A stretch of DNA of 64,000 bases, from contig CM040427.1 in NCBI GenBank assembly GCA_022702705.1, positions 69,600,783 through 69,664,782 on the forward strand, read 5' to 3'. Shown one piece after another: positions 34,701 through 46,476 of this stretch. This stretch comes from Papilionanthe hookeriana x Papilionanthe teres. Lineage: Eukaryota; Streptophyta; Magnoliopsida; Asparagales; Orchidaceae. Numbering within the stretch: position 1 is the first letter of the stretch; every line of letters starts with the position of its first letter. The position numbers and the translations under genes are program-made. The notes below the pieces were generated by a model. The model searched no databases, was not told the DNA's origin, and saw only the letters and a program-made list of their open reading frames with translations.

Positions 34701-35223
34701 CTTTGACTTGTCATTAGTCCATTTATGGCAAGAAGAGGGGGCCCTTTCCTAATCCTTCTTAAACCTTTTTTACCTTAAGCATGTCACACACTAAACCATG
34801 CTTAGCCACCTCACCATGGATGGAGACTTCACCACTACATGGCAGCTGACCCAAGTGACTCTTTTCAGCTCAAGACCGGACCTTGGGTGGTGCACCTAGC
34901 CCAAAAGGATGGGTTGACCCAAACCTAGCCAAAATGGCCTCTTCCCCATTCCATTCCAAGCCATCTCCTTTACACTTGGCCATTGCCAATTGCTTGCACA
35001 AACACCCGAGCTCGACCCACTGACCCCGAGGGTGACCCTTGCTCGCTCGGCCGGCCACCCCGGTCGCCGGAAAACACCATGGCCGAAAGCTCACATGTGA
35101 GCCAACATTGAAATTCTCCATTGCCGACTTGTCTCAACGCCAATGGATAGCATGGTCGTTCTTCCCTCGACTGCGCAGCTGATCCCAACCATTAAACCCC
35201 CCTGGGAGAGCCTCCAGCCATGC

Positions 35224-35233
35224 CTATTTAAGC
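35224..35233 (+). promoter_or_regulatory. Candidate TATA box of the right giant LTR
   Basis: CTATTTAAGC is followed by ACCACCCCCTCTCGGCC, conserved with the left copy at 25823-25832. It would place U3 at about 2.4 kb and R-U5 at about 4.9 kb. Confidence 0.55.
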
Positions 35234-37834
35234 ACCACCCCCTCTCGGCCATGAAAAAAAAGAGTTGCACAAACCTTGCCAAAACTCTGCCAAAATTGTT
35301 CCAGACTCCTCCCCATACACAGAGCACTTAATCCCAGGTGAGATCCCCCTGCCATTTCTTCTCCGCGAGCTCGATTTCGGAGTTGAAATTCCACCCAAAA
35401 CCGGGACACTTCTCCACGGTGGACCAATCCCCAAATTGATTGGTCCTACACCTTCACTCGGACCAAGGGAAGGTGTCCACCGACAAAAGCCCCATCCCCG
35501 GAGCCACCCGGTTGCTCCGGACTCCAAGCTTTGTGATCGGCTGTGGTCGAAGTCCAACCTGGACAATTCACTGGACCGGGAGCCTTCATCCGGAGCTTGC
35601 TTGGGATCCGATCGAAGGTGCAACAACTCTCGGATCGAAGCTTCACTTCTCCGAGCCAAGGTATGAACTCATTCTTCTTCCCGAGCTTACGGAGATTCTC
35701 CATTTCATTTGAGTAAATTTAAATGCATGTTTACCGTATGGATGTGTTCGTCTCTTCAAGACGAATCCATAGAGCATAAGAACACGAAAATCCATTGAGA
35801 ATCGAGTGAGAAATTAGGGTTAGAAGGTTGACGGTCACGGGTGCACACCAGTCGTAGACGATGACCAGGGAGCCGTTGGATCGCGCGTGTATCGAGCGGA
35901 CGGATCGGATTGCGCCGGACCGAGAGAATATTACGTGAACTGCGGGTCCGGGAGCGCCGACGCGGATGGCGGCGTCGAATAGGAGCGCGCCGCGTGTGCA
36001 TTCGGAGTCGCCGAGGTTGACGCGGCGCCGCGTCACTTAAATAGAAAATTAGGGATTTTCTTAATTTATTTAATTCCCTGAACTTTGAAAATTCATATCT
36101 TTGTGTAGAAAAATCCTAAAAATAAAATAAAAATACCCTCTTGCTCGAGTGAACGAGAGGAGAATAATGTGGAAAAGAAATTAATTAATTTTGTCAAGTA
36201 TTTTATTTTTAATTAATTATTTACTCCCTGCATTGTTTTAATTCTCCATGCATTCACACAATTCACCATGGCATGAGACTATAGGGCTTTTGAAGCCTCG
36301 AACTTAGGGACATTCCCCGAATTTTTCAAGGTCAGAGGCCATCTCTGTGAAAAGTTATTGATTTTTCAAATGCATGTTGCTGTTTTAAGTATTTTAATTC
36401 CAAAAATTAGCATGTTGTGAAATAAATTTTAGGAAATTTTGGTGATGTTCCTTATGACCAGAGAACCCTAGAAAAAATAGGATTTGAGTTAATTCACTCG
36501 AATTAACCCTAATTGGCTTAAACACCCAAAATAGGTCTCTAATTAATTAGAGTTAACCATAAATCAAATTGACTTGAAATCAATTCTCCACTGACCTTTA
36601 GGATCAGAGGAACCCATCATAAAAATTTGAGGTCAATTGGACTTGGTTAGCCCCACTAATTGGGTTGATTAAGCCGACTTAGTCATTTTAAACTTTAAAA
36701 ATTCATAACTTTCAAAATATCTTTCAAAAATTCACCAAATTGGTTTTGGATTCTCTCTGATATCAGGGGAGTTTAAGAAAATTAAAATTTCAATTTTCTA
36801 AAAAAGTTGATTTTTAATATTATTTTAATATTTTTAATAATTAAAAAATAATAAAAATCACAAAAATAATAAAATTCACCAAAATGTCATATTTTGAATT
36901 TTAATCACTTAGGAACAAGTCCCATATTTTTCCTAGGTCTATTTAGTGAGATATTAATTTTTAAAGCTCTAGGGTAATTTTAAAATTAAAAAATGTATTT
37001 TCTAGCATTTTCACCAAAATAATTATAATAAATCAAAGAAAAATCAGAAAATTGCAAAGTTTGGTTCTCTGGAATCTTTGATATCAAAGAGAATTTTAAA
37101 AATTATAAAATTTATTTTTCAACATTTATTTTATTTTTAAATTAATTAATACTCCATAATTTAAAATAATTCTAATAAATAAAATATAATTCAAAAAATT
37201 ACAAAATTTGGTCCAAGTGGTCCTCTGGTCATTAGGAATGTCCCCTAATTTTCTTAAGGACAGAAACTTTTCCTTGGTCATGTTATTAAATTTTCCTTGG
37301 AAATCTCTATTTTCTACCAAAAATAATTATATAAATAAATTAAATACAGAAAAATCACATTTTCTCCTCTCATGTCTTTATTGACACATAAGTGAAGTCA
37401 CATAAAAATTTCAAGTTCATTTGAGTTCAATTTAGTGAGTTATGAAATTATTAGGCTTAAAGGGCAAAATGGTAATTAAAATTTTAACCCTTAATTAAAA
37501 CTTTAGGTTTAATAAAAAAATTTAACAAGTAAAATATTTGATCCTAGTCTGATTTGGATGATTGAAATTTAAATAATTAAAGGGTAGAAACCCATTGAGC
37601 AATTTAAAATGATTAAACCTTAATTAAATAATTAATTGAATTTGGGAAGAATAATAAAATTGGAATTATTAAAATAGGGATATTATTAGGTAGAGATTTA
37701 TTCTTTAATTTAAAAATCCCTAAATTAATCATCTCATTAATATTCAACTCTTAATTAAAATGATAACTCAAATTTAAAATATTAAAAGACTTAATCATTA
37801 AACTAAAATTAAATCATTAAACTCTTTCAAAAAT

Positions 37835-38105
37835 TTCAATTAAATTAAATTAAATTAAATAAACAAGTTAAATTAAATTAAATAAATTAAATTAAATTAA
37901 TAAATTAAATTAAATTAAATTAATTAAATTAAATTAAATTAAAATTAAATTAAATAAAATAAAATAAAATTAAATTAAATTAAATTAAATTAAAAATTAA
38001 ACCAAATCAAACTAAATTGAATTAAATCAAACCAAATCAAACTAAATTGAATTAAATTGAATTAAATTAAATTAAATTAAATTAAATTGAATTAAGTTGA
38101 ATTAA
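37835..38105. repeat. (TTAAA)n-like tract inside the right giant LTR
   Basis: An imperfect pentanucleotide array with AAATC/AACCAAATC interruptions, the counterpart of 22919-23115. Confidence 0.9.
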
Positions 38106-40945
38106 ATAACATCACTTGAGACATAAATCTAAAATAACTTGAACACTATTCCAAACTTAAATTATTAATTTGAACTTAAATTTGGATCATAAATCATTAA
38201 ATATCATTTTGCTACTAAGAGCTTTAGTTATCATAACTCCTAAACGGAATATAAAATGAAATGTTACTTCACTTATAGGATATTCAAATGTCCTAGTTCA
38301 CTGAGCAAGTTAACAAAACTTGAAAACCTCGGACGATCGATTCATTTACATAGTTAAATTTTCTTGGACTTGAAACAATCCTAGAAATATTGAAAAGATG
38401 TTTAAGATTCTTCTTAAGCACTTCCTCAATATGTTAGGATATTTATAAGAACAATTGAATTTAGTTATTCTTTGATGAAGAAAATCGTCCTCAAACTAAA
38501 AACATGAGAACCAAGACGTCATAGGAAATGACTAGCTATAGGATTAGGAACTTGGTAGAAAACCATAAACCTTTCCCTTAGCTTTATCTAGGAACTTGCT
38601 TAAATATTCTAATTGTGTTTTAAGTGCAGCTTGGAATGACGGGAAGACCCTCCAGGTACGCTTTTATTTTATTGCAGTTTATTTTATTACAAATGCACTT
38701 TATTTTTCTTGCATGATAAACAACAGTTGCATGAAAACCCACACCTTTAGGACATAAACCAAAACTGAAACCCATAACTAAATTAAAAGACACTACAAGA
38801 TAAAATTCACCTCCACAACATTTCAAAATATAAGACAACTCAAAATTTAATCACAAACAAAACAACAAAACTACAACTACAACTAAACTAAAACGTCTCA
38901 TTGAATGATCGGGAATACCTCGGATGATGTAACCCACGTGTTGCTAACGGGATTTCCCACGGTCCAAATGAAAGTGTGGAACTCATTTATTTGAGTTTAG
39001 CAAATTCATCTGGACTAAGTGAATTCGATGAAAATAACGGTGCGGGATGACGGAACCGTGGGATCTTAATCGGTTCTTTTTAATCAACTTTAAGATCTGT
39101 TTTAATTAAAACATAAAGAACACTTGGAAATTAAGACTTCTCTAAACCAAACACTTCCCTCATCTCCTGATTTATGACTTCTACAACTAAACCTCTGCAA
39201 CAACAAGGAGCTCGGAGCATGGTGGGCAGCACGGCCATCGTCGTCAGCAAAAAACTTGAACCTACATCAACAAAACTTTCCTAGAATTAAACAACAAAGC
39301 CATAGGACTTCGAGGTAGTTTGCCTAGTGCAACATAAATCCTCAACTCTTCGTTAGGCATTTGCATTGCAAATTAAGCCCTAACCGGTCTTAGGATTCCG
39401 AGGTAGTCGTCCGATACGACATAAACCCTCATATCTTCCAGGCAATTTGTATGATTCTATCATACACGTATAAGCCCTAATTAACTAAAATTGGCAAGAT
39501 TAAAACATTAAATGAACATTAGGACTTTCCTAAATCCAAGCCAAAAAATAGGATAGTCGGGAAATTACCGAAGTCCGCTTCGAATCCGTGATTTCTCCTA
39601 CTTTTCTTCCTTTGAATTCCCAAAATAAAATGTTCCAAACTTGATCCATTCCCTATCGAGATTCAAAAATTCAATTCTTTGAAAACTTAAACTTTGAAAT
39701 TCTTGAGAGCGGAATTATTGATTATTATCGAGAGTTTTCTTAGGTGATTCCCGTCACTTAAGATGTAATTAACTATAGGGGCTTGCCCTTATAGGGAATT
39801 TTAAAGAACCTGAGTAATATAAACCCCGTTTAATGTTTTCATATTAAGCGAGGGAATTTGTCGGCTTATAAAATTGGTTCGCGGACCAAACGGATGTCAC
39901 AAATCTTCTAGTTTATTTAACCGAGCCCCACTATCAAGCGATGTGTCTATCCTTAGGGATAGATACACGGTTTGTGGTGCGGTGCTCGTTTATATAAACT
40001 ATTCGGGATGTGAGATCGGTTTGATTTCATATCTTAAAATTCTTTAAAATTATTTTCAAAATCAAATATTACTTTCTAAATTATATCTATATTTAAATTT
40101 AAAATTCGCCGACAACTTCTGTTAGGCGACCCCTTTTTAAAATATCACTTAACCTAAAAATATGCCGACAGTGGGATTCATATTTCTTTATATTAGCCTG
40201 AGTAAGGGGTTTCATAGGTTCAATCCATTTCTCATCATTTGTTGCCTCTACCCCAGATAATTGGCAGAGTGCATAGATAAGACCAGGATGTCCTAGTCCT
40301 CCTCCACTTTCATTTCTAGCGGTGGCTAATATATTTTTATAAATAACATTTCCCACATTAATACTCTTCCGGTTCCGAATACGTAAATTCGTAACCGCTT
40401 TATCTCTTGTTACCTCACTATGGTGGTAGGTAGGTAACAAAGTAAAACAAATAAAATAATGCCAGACTTTAGATGTTGCATTTAGCATAGAAAGAGGGAA
40501 GTTTACCCGTTCCCGCTGCTTTATCTTCCAGACTCCTTTCCCATAAGTGAGAAAGTCGATCACCTCTTCCAGTGGTCCTTCCATAGTTCCAAAAGTTTCA
40601 TACTCGCTGGTGTAGGTGTCTTTAACCTCGTAATAAGCGTTTATTCTAGCAGCGTTGAATTCCACAAAAAATCCTCTAATCTAAACCGGTGCATCTTCAG
40701 CCTGTGTTAAGTTAGCATAAAATTCCTTCACCACTTCCACAGCGGCTCTGTTGGTCACGTAACAGAAGTTTTCCCATCCTCTTTCCTTAATGATTCGCTC
40801 AACTTCTCCAGGATTTTTGAAAACTCGATCTTGTATGCACTTTCTTGCTTGAATGTTTTGAAAATATCGAGTTTGTGCTCTTGCATTAATGAATCGGGTT
40901 TCGTCGTAATCAATCCTTCGCTTTTGTCGTGGAGCCATTTTCGAT

Positions 40946-41146
40946 CTGTGAAATTTGCAAAAATTTTAACTAAACTCCCAAATATTACTAAGAAGGCTTC
41001 CTACAACATCTAAAATCTATTTAAATCAATTTTTATGAAATTTATCCAAGTATTTTCTTCACATTTCGAAATTTTTCAAAATTTCCCAATGTAGAAGAAA
41101 TCCATGGTGAAAATAAAAAATTTTTGCATAGGAGTGAAGCTCTTAC
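40946..41146 (-). other. Candidate leader intron of extra ORF 2
   Basis: Sense strand CCTTG/GTAAGAG at 41147/41146 is a strong donor. TTGCAAATTTCACAG at 40946 is a good acceptor, eight bases before the ATG at 40938 (context AAAATGGC). The predicted 201-base intron is in the plant size range. With a TATATTTG motif near 41272 upstream, the ORF looks like an independently transcribed unit. No transcript evidence is available. Confidence 0.45.
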
Positions 41147-41294
41147 CAAGGGAAGATGAAACCTGGTGTCAAAAAGTGTTGAAATCGCCTCTAATCCAAT
41201 ATCTCTCAAGCCCTAGGTCGGTTTTTTCGAAGTTTTGAGGAAGGGGATGATGAATAGTGTCGGTTGACTGGTCAAATATAGGTCTTTTCGCGAT

Positions 41295-41421
41295 CTCGCT
41301 GTCGGCGAGCTAATTAATTTGATAAGGCAAAACTTTCGGGAAAAATCCGCCGTCGGCGAGCTCGTTCTCGCTGTCAGCGGGTTTTCTCGCTGTCGGCGAG
41401 ATAATTATCGTCGTCGGCGAG
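41295..41421 (-). repeat. Cluster of five 15-bp near-palindromes upstream of extra ORF 2
   Basis: Units at 41295-41309, 41346-41360, 41367-41381, 41386-41400 and 41407-41421 are of the CTCGCTGTCGGCGAG family. They stand in an intergenic AT-rich spacer between extra ORF 1 and extra ORF 2, about 360 bases before the ORF 2 start. Confidence 0.9.
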
Positions 41422-41919
41422 ATCCCAAAAATTTTTAAATTTTTGAAATTCGTCAATCATTTTCAACCTCGATTTGCCCTTAATCAATCTTCCGATCACA
41501 CAATTTAATAATAATATGAAGATTAGATACTTATACTCACAAAAGTTCACAAACACAAACAATGTAACTTTATATATGAAATCCATGAAACTTACAATTT
41601 CATACTAACAACTTAACGACATACTTAACTTAAATGTTCAAATCCATAATACTCAGCATCGCAATCCACACCACAACACTCTAAATGCCGAGACATAACA
41701 ATTACAAATAATCTCATCAAATCTGAGATGATCAAATCAAAGTTCGACTCATATTAAAACCTAAATCCAAATCAACACATATACACACAAATATATGACA
41801 TAAAATAGAAATCTTTCCTACTCTTCAGTGTCTGAACTATCATCATCTCTGGTATTCCCGATGTGACGCAGGTGCACAAATAAATTGTAGAAAGGCCTGA
41901 AAGGGAACTCTGCAGTAGA

Positions 41920-42968
41920 TTATTCATTAATCCATCCCTTCTGTCTCAGTAAATGAAAAAAACTAGCCTCTAGATGTCCAGTATGATCAAAGTGCTCCTT
42001 CATTCTCCAGTCAATGTGATCAAACATATCAGAGATATTGTCGATGGAATTCATCACATTTTGCAATTCTTTCTCCAATCCTTTAATCCTCTTTAGAATG
42101 AAATTAGTTTTATCAGTAAAGGGCCTTGCTAAAGGATTGTTCTGTGATGCTCTGCCAGAAATAATGGTAATCTCATCATTGTTATCCAAAGTTGGAAACA
42201 TATCAATAGAATCCAGTGGTTTCCATGGCAAAAGTACTTTTTCCCAAGCCTCATAAGAAACTTGGTACTGACTGCATAACGCAAATATAGTCGATGGGTG
42301 TCCAAATCCATGAACTAACCCATGCACAATCAATCCCAATGCAGACTTTACTATTATTGATCCAACATCGATAGGTAGTCCAATTTGAATACAGTAGTTT
42401 AAAATAGCGCATTCCTTTGAAACTTTATTTACCCTCATAGTAGGTAATAATTTTGATATAAAGAAATGCCAATGCTTCGAGACAGGATTAAGAAGTGATG
42501 CAGAAAAACTGACATACCCGTCTTCGCGTAACTCCCAATCATCAGGTTCGTCGGTCAGGTATTTATAGATCTCGTTCATATTGTATCTTGAAGGCACAAA
42601 GTTGGAATAATGACAAACAGAGGTATTCTCTATAGAAAATAATTCATTTACCCTTGAGTAAATGTTACCCATCTTCCTCTGACGTAGACATTTCCATTGT
42701 TGATCGCATGTAAATTAGAGTAAAATTCTTTAACTACTGGAATAACTACAGCGGATGTCGTATAACAAAATACCTCCCAATGCCGATGTGCGATCATTTC
42801 TTCGATTTTTGTAGTGGAATTCTCTACTCCTCTGTTGACAAATCCTCTTTCTTTAATAAGTCTTTTCTTCATCAAACCTTTGTTGAAGATACGTCGCGCC
42901 TCCGAACTGACGAATTTTCTTCGGTTGAAAACTTCAGTTTTTGTGATTTCTAAGAGTTTGGTGGCCAT
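41920..42968 (-). pseudogene. Athila extra ORF 1 (plant transposon protein domain)
   Basis: ATG 42968 (context AAAATGGCC, as in extra ORF 2) gives MATKLLEITK, then 'HRHWEVFCYTTSAVVIPVVK', EFYSNL and VYVRGRWVTF. A one-base shift at about 42660 moves the frame; it then continues VNELFSIEN, 'SASLLNPVSKHWHFFISKLL', 'IGLPIDVGSIIVKSALGLIV', 'HGFGHPSTIFALCSQYQVSY' and a C-terminal coiled-coil-like stretch (LKRIKGLEKELQNVMNSIDN). This is the same domain as extra ORF 2 but clearly diverged. Apart from the shift it is open for about 350 codons. A strong splice acceptor (TTTTCTTCCTTAG) ends at 43001, 33 bases before the ATG, so a spliced subgenomic mRNA, as reported for env-like ORFs of some plant gypsy elements, is possible. 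Function is unknown. Confidence 0.82.
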
Positions 42969-43112
42969 TTTGGATTGAAAGGATTGGTCTCTAGTCATTC
43001 CTAAGGAAGAAAACAGTGTAAATTTGGATTTGGGATAATTTCCTACGAAGAAATGGCCTAGATCCGTCCAAAACCGCACGAAAAATCTTTAAGAAACCAA
43101 AATTTCAACTAC

Positions 43113-43220
43113 CTCGCCGTCGGCGGGAAGTTTCTCACCGTCGGCGAGCTAGTTATAGAACTGACTCAAGTCATGGCGCACGATCTCGCTGTCAGCGGGC
43201 TCGGGCTCGCTGTCGGCGAG
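43113..43220 (-). repeat. Cluster of four 15-bp near-palindromes upstream of extra ORF 1
   Basis: Units lie at 43113-43127, 43134-43148, 43185-43199 and 43206-43220. The last two are joined by the same CTCGGG spacer as in the 5' LTR (50111-50146), and a GAGCGAA motif precedes the cluster in both places. The whole four-unit module is therefore a duplicate of the LTR module, not just similar words. Confidence 0.9.
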
Positions 43221-43435
43221 ATTCGTAAAAATCACCCAATTTCGCTCTGGTCCGAATATTTTCTGATCTCATCATATAGGTTCAAATTTGTGATGATTCT
43301 AATTAAAAATTTGAGTAGTAAGATTTGTTTTAATAATATAGACTCACTAATTTGTAGATAATTAAAATAAAAGACTACTATGGGTTGCCTCCCATAAAGC
43401 GCTTGGTTTAACGTCGTCAGCTTGACCTAATTCAG

Positions 43436-43657
43436 TTAGTAATCAGGTTGACTAAGCATTAAAACCTCTTTAAAATTTGGTCTTCTACCTTTGAAATATG
43501 GTTTTAATCTATGTCCTTTTACCTTAAATCTATGTCCTGTTTTTGGATCTTCAATTTCTATAGTTCTATATGAAAATATTTGAGTTATGGTGAAAGGTCC
43601 TAACCATCGAGATTTCAATTTCCCAGGAAATAATTTCATTCTAGTATTATAAAGCAA
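43436..43657 (-). pseudogene. Athila integrase C-terminal part
   Basis: The frame reads MKLFPGKLKSRWLGPFTITQ, then 'TIEIEDPKTGHRFKVKGHRL' and KPYF, the standard C-terminal GPY/F-like module of plant gypsy integrases (SRWLGPF). It is separated from the integrase core by stops and shifts at 43660-44000. It ends with a stop at 43436, followed by the spacer before extra ORF 1. Confidence 0.85.
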
Positions 43658-44005
43658 AACTTCTTGTTCCGGTTCAAAATTTCTTCGATTAATCTTCCGA
43701 TCATGTCATAATTTCATTCTTTCTTTATAAATCCTATCATTATCATATGATTCGTTTCTTAATTCTTCCAATTCATTTAATTGCAGACAATCTCTTCTCA
43801 CCAAACTTCTTTCATATTATAATTAAATTCTTTAATCGCCCAATATAATTTATGTTCTAATTCAACTCGGTAAGTGGCAAGTTTTTCCATATATAAGCCT
43901 ATAAGGAGTCATTCCAATCGGAGTTTTATAAGCGATCTCCGTATGCCCATAATGCAGTATCTAGTCTTATAGACCAGTCTAATATATTATGGTTTACTGA
44001 TTTTT

Positions 44006-44739
44006 CTAATATACGCTTAATCTCTCGATTACTTCAGCTAATCTACTAGTTTGTGGATGATAAGCAGTTGATATCTTATGCATAATATTATATTTTTCTA
44101 CTAGTTTGTGAATATATTTGTTTCTAAAATGAGTTCCTCCGTCAGTGATAATCACTCTCGGCATTCCAAATCTAGTAAAAATATTTTTCATTAAAAATTT
44201 TGAAACACTTTTAGCATCACACCTAGGTAAAGCTTGTGCTTCGATCCATTTGGAAACATAATCAACAGCTACTAATATATATGAGTTTCCAAATGAAAGA
44301 AATAAAAGGTCCCATGAAATGTAATCCCCAAACATAAAAAATTTCAACTTCTAATATAAAATTCAGAGGCATTTCATTTTTTCTCGATATGTTTCCTACT
44401 CTTTGGCATTTATCGCAGGTTTTTATATATCTATATACATCTCTAAATAGAGTAGGCCGAGTAGAATCCGGATTATAGAATTTTATACGCGGTTTTATCC
44501 GTCCCAAAATGTCCTCCAAAATCGTAGTCATGACATTTTTGAATGATTGGTTCGCTTTCTTCATAATGCACGCATCTTCTAATAATTAGATCCTTACATC
44601 GCTTATATAAGTATGGTTCATCCCAAAAGTATGTTTTAGTATCGTGAATGAATTTTTTCTGTTGTTGCAAAGTTAACATAGGTGGTAAAATGTCACTTAC
44701 AATATAATTTACTATATCAGCATACCAAGGTATTTTCAA
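44006..44739 (-). pseudogene. Athila integrase zinc finger and catalytic core
   Basis: Integrase inserts retrotransposon cDNA. The zinc-binding region is seen as CHDYDFGGHFGTDKTAYKIL with CDKCQRVG. The core follows: VWGLHFMGPF, where relatives have Asp in place of His, so the first catalytic acidic residue is lost; then SKWIEAQALP, IITDGGTHFR with the second Asp, and 'KISTAYHPQTSRLAEVIE' with the Glu. At least one shift separates 44262 from 44347. The enzyme would be inactive. Confidence 0.87.
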
Positions 44740-44881
44740 CTCATTTATATTATAAAGTTGTTCATCGGAAAATCGTCTAAAATTTCATTATCAATATCGG
44801 ATAATTCATGATTTTCTAATCTTGATAAATGATCGACAATTTGATTATCAGTTCCTTTTTATTAATGATCTTAAAATCAAA

Positions 44882-45354
44882 TTATTGCATTAATAATATC
44901 CATCCGATTAATCTTGGTTTAGAATCTTTCTTTTGCATTAAATATTTTATAGCAGAGTGATCGATATGTACAATACATTTAGTTCCTATTAGATAATGCC
45001 GAAATTTATTAAAAGCATATACAACCGTTAATAATTCTCTTTCAAGAATCGTATAATTTATTTTAGCATCATTTAGAGTTTTACTAAGCATAGTATATAA
45101 CTTTGAAAATTTTATCATATCTTTGCCCAAGAATCGCTCCTATAAGCATAATCACTAGCATCACACATAAGCTCAAATGGTTTCTCCCAATTAGGTGAAA
45201 CTATTATAGGTGTTGTAATTAATTTATCTTTTAATAATTCGAAAGCATTCGGGCATTCAATTGTAAATTCAAATTTCTTGTTCTTTTCAAGAAGTTGGCA
45301 TAGAGGTTTAGTAATTTTTGAAAAATCTTTAATATAACGTCTCGTAGAATCCAA
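44882..45354 (-). pseudogene. Athila RNase H domain
   Basis: PFELMCDASDYA gives the first catalytic Asp, 'NYTILERELLTVVYAFNKFR' the Glu, and 'VHIDHSAIKYLMQKKDSKPR' with LIGWILLMQ the third acidic site and the typical end. A frameshift lies near 45130 and stops follow. It would degrade the RNA of the RNA-DNA hybrid during reverse transcription. Confidence 0.85.
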
Positions 45355-46407
45355 GCATGTCCAAGAAAACTTCTTACCCCTTTCACCGTAGTTGGAGGTG
45401 GTAATTTAGCTATAACTTGAATTTTTGCGAGGTCTACTTCCATGCCTTTTTCCGAAATTTAATGTCCTAATACAATGCCGCCTGTAACCATAAATTGACA
45501 TTTCTCCCAATTAAGAACCAAATTAGTTTTCTCACATACTTCAAATACTTTTTCAAGATGATTTAAGCATGTGTCAAATGTTGTTCTAAATACAGAGAAA
45601 TCATCCATAAATACTTCTATTCCATTATCAATTAATTTACTAAATATAGACATCATACATCTTTGGAATGTTGCGGGTGCATTACATAATCCAAAAGGCA
45701 TTCTTCGAAAAGCGAAAGTTCCATAAGGACTTAGTAAATGTAGTTTTATCTTGATCCTCGTGAGCGATTGTATTTGATGATAACTGGTATATCCATCTAA
45801 GAAACAAAAATATTTATGTCCGGCTAATCTATCTAACATCTGGTCTAGAAATGGTAAAGGGAAGTGATCTTTCCTGGTGGCTGTGTTTAATTTTCTATAA
45901 TCAATACATATTCGTCATCCAGTGACTTGTCTTATAGTGATAAGATCATTATTTTCATTAGCTTTGACGGTCACCCCTCCTTTTTTAGGTACACAGTGAA
46001 TTGGGCTTACCCAAGCACTGTCAGAAACAGGATATATAATACCATTATCTAACCATTTTAAAATTTCCTTTTTAACTACTTCTTTCATTATCGGATTTAA
46101 TCTCCTTTCATGGATCTGCTTTAGGTTTATGTTCATTATCTAAAATAATTCTGTGCATACAAATTGAATGACTAATTCCTTTAATATATGCTAAAGTCCA
46201 ACAAAAAATTTTCTTATATTTTTTTAATGTATCTAAAAGTTTTTGTTCTTGAGATTCATTTAATTCAGATGAAATAATAACTGGTAGAGTTGAAGAATTA
46301 CCTAAGTAAGCATACTTTAAATGATTAGGTAACATTTTTAATTCAAGTTCAGGAGGTTTAATAATCGATGGAACTATATTTTTTTCAGTGTTTTCTGTAT
46401 TATCCAA
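45231..46407 (-). pseudogene. Athila reverse transcriptase
   Basis: Upstream 'HLKYAYLG' and FCWTLAYIKGI lead to 'VKKEILKWLDNGIIYPVSDS', WVSPIHCVPKKGG, then FCFLDGYTSYHQI, 'GTFAFRRMPFGLCNAPATFQ' and the catalytic FMDDF box at about 45620. These are the RT blocks of Ty3/gypsy. Shifts or stops occur at about 46110, 45910-45840 and 45460. The catalytic Asp pair is intact but the frame is not. Confidence 0.88.
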
Positions 46408-46476
46408 AAATTCAAATTTCTCTTGAATATAATCTAGTTCTTCATTAATCTCAGATTTTTCAATTAATTCAATATT

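Larger units (their letters stand above)
32852..40170 (+). mobile_element. Giant solo LTR (7.3 kb), right copy, sense on plus strand
   Basis: It begins TGTTGACCTCATTTTTGATG and ends AATATGCCGACA, with GTGGG target duplications at 32847-32851 and 40171-40175. It is an inverted relative of 20785-28220 over its whole length, with scattered substitutions and indels. Sense features in order: terminal foldback, C/A-rich U3 (33390-34700), TATA at 35224, GC-rich leader (35240-36040), (TTAAA)n tract (37835-38105) and an AT-rich 3' end that matches 1-535. No coding domain or internal LTR pair is present. At 7.3-7.4 kb this is exceptionally long for an LTR. Confidence 0.85.
32463..40938 (-). pseudogene. 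Athila extra ORF 2 (plant transposon protein domain), split by a solo LTR
   Basis: From ATG 40938 the frame reads MAPRQKRRID and then the conserved 'GWENFCYVTNRAAVEVVKEF' and FYANL block. A single TAG at 40683-40681 is the only stop. The frame continues with 'RGFFVEFNAARINAYYEV', 'LSMLNATSKVWHYFICFTLL', 'RKSINVGNVIYKNILATA' and 'GLGHPGLIYALCQLSGVE', all typical of the 'putative plant transposon protein' domain found after pol in plant gypsy elements. It reaches 40171, where a 7.3-kb solo LTR intervenes, then resumes in frame at 32846 with a Ser/Pro/Tyr-rich linker and a coiled-coil-like region (MERRFEHIDQRIGGLERRND). It stops at 32463. The total is about 383 codons. Function is unknown; its position equals that of env-like ORFs. 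Confidence 0.82.
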
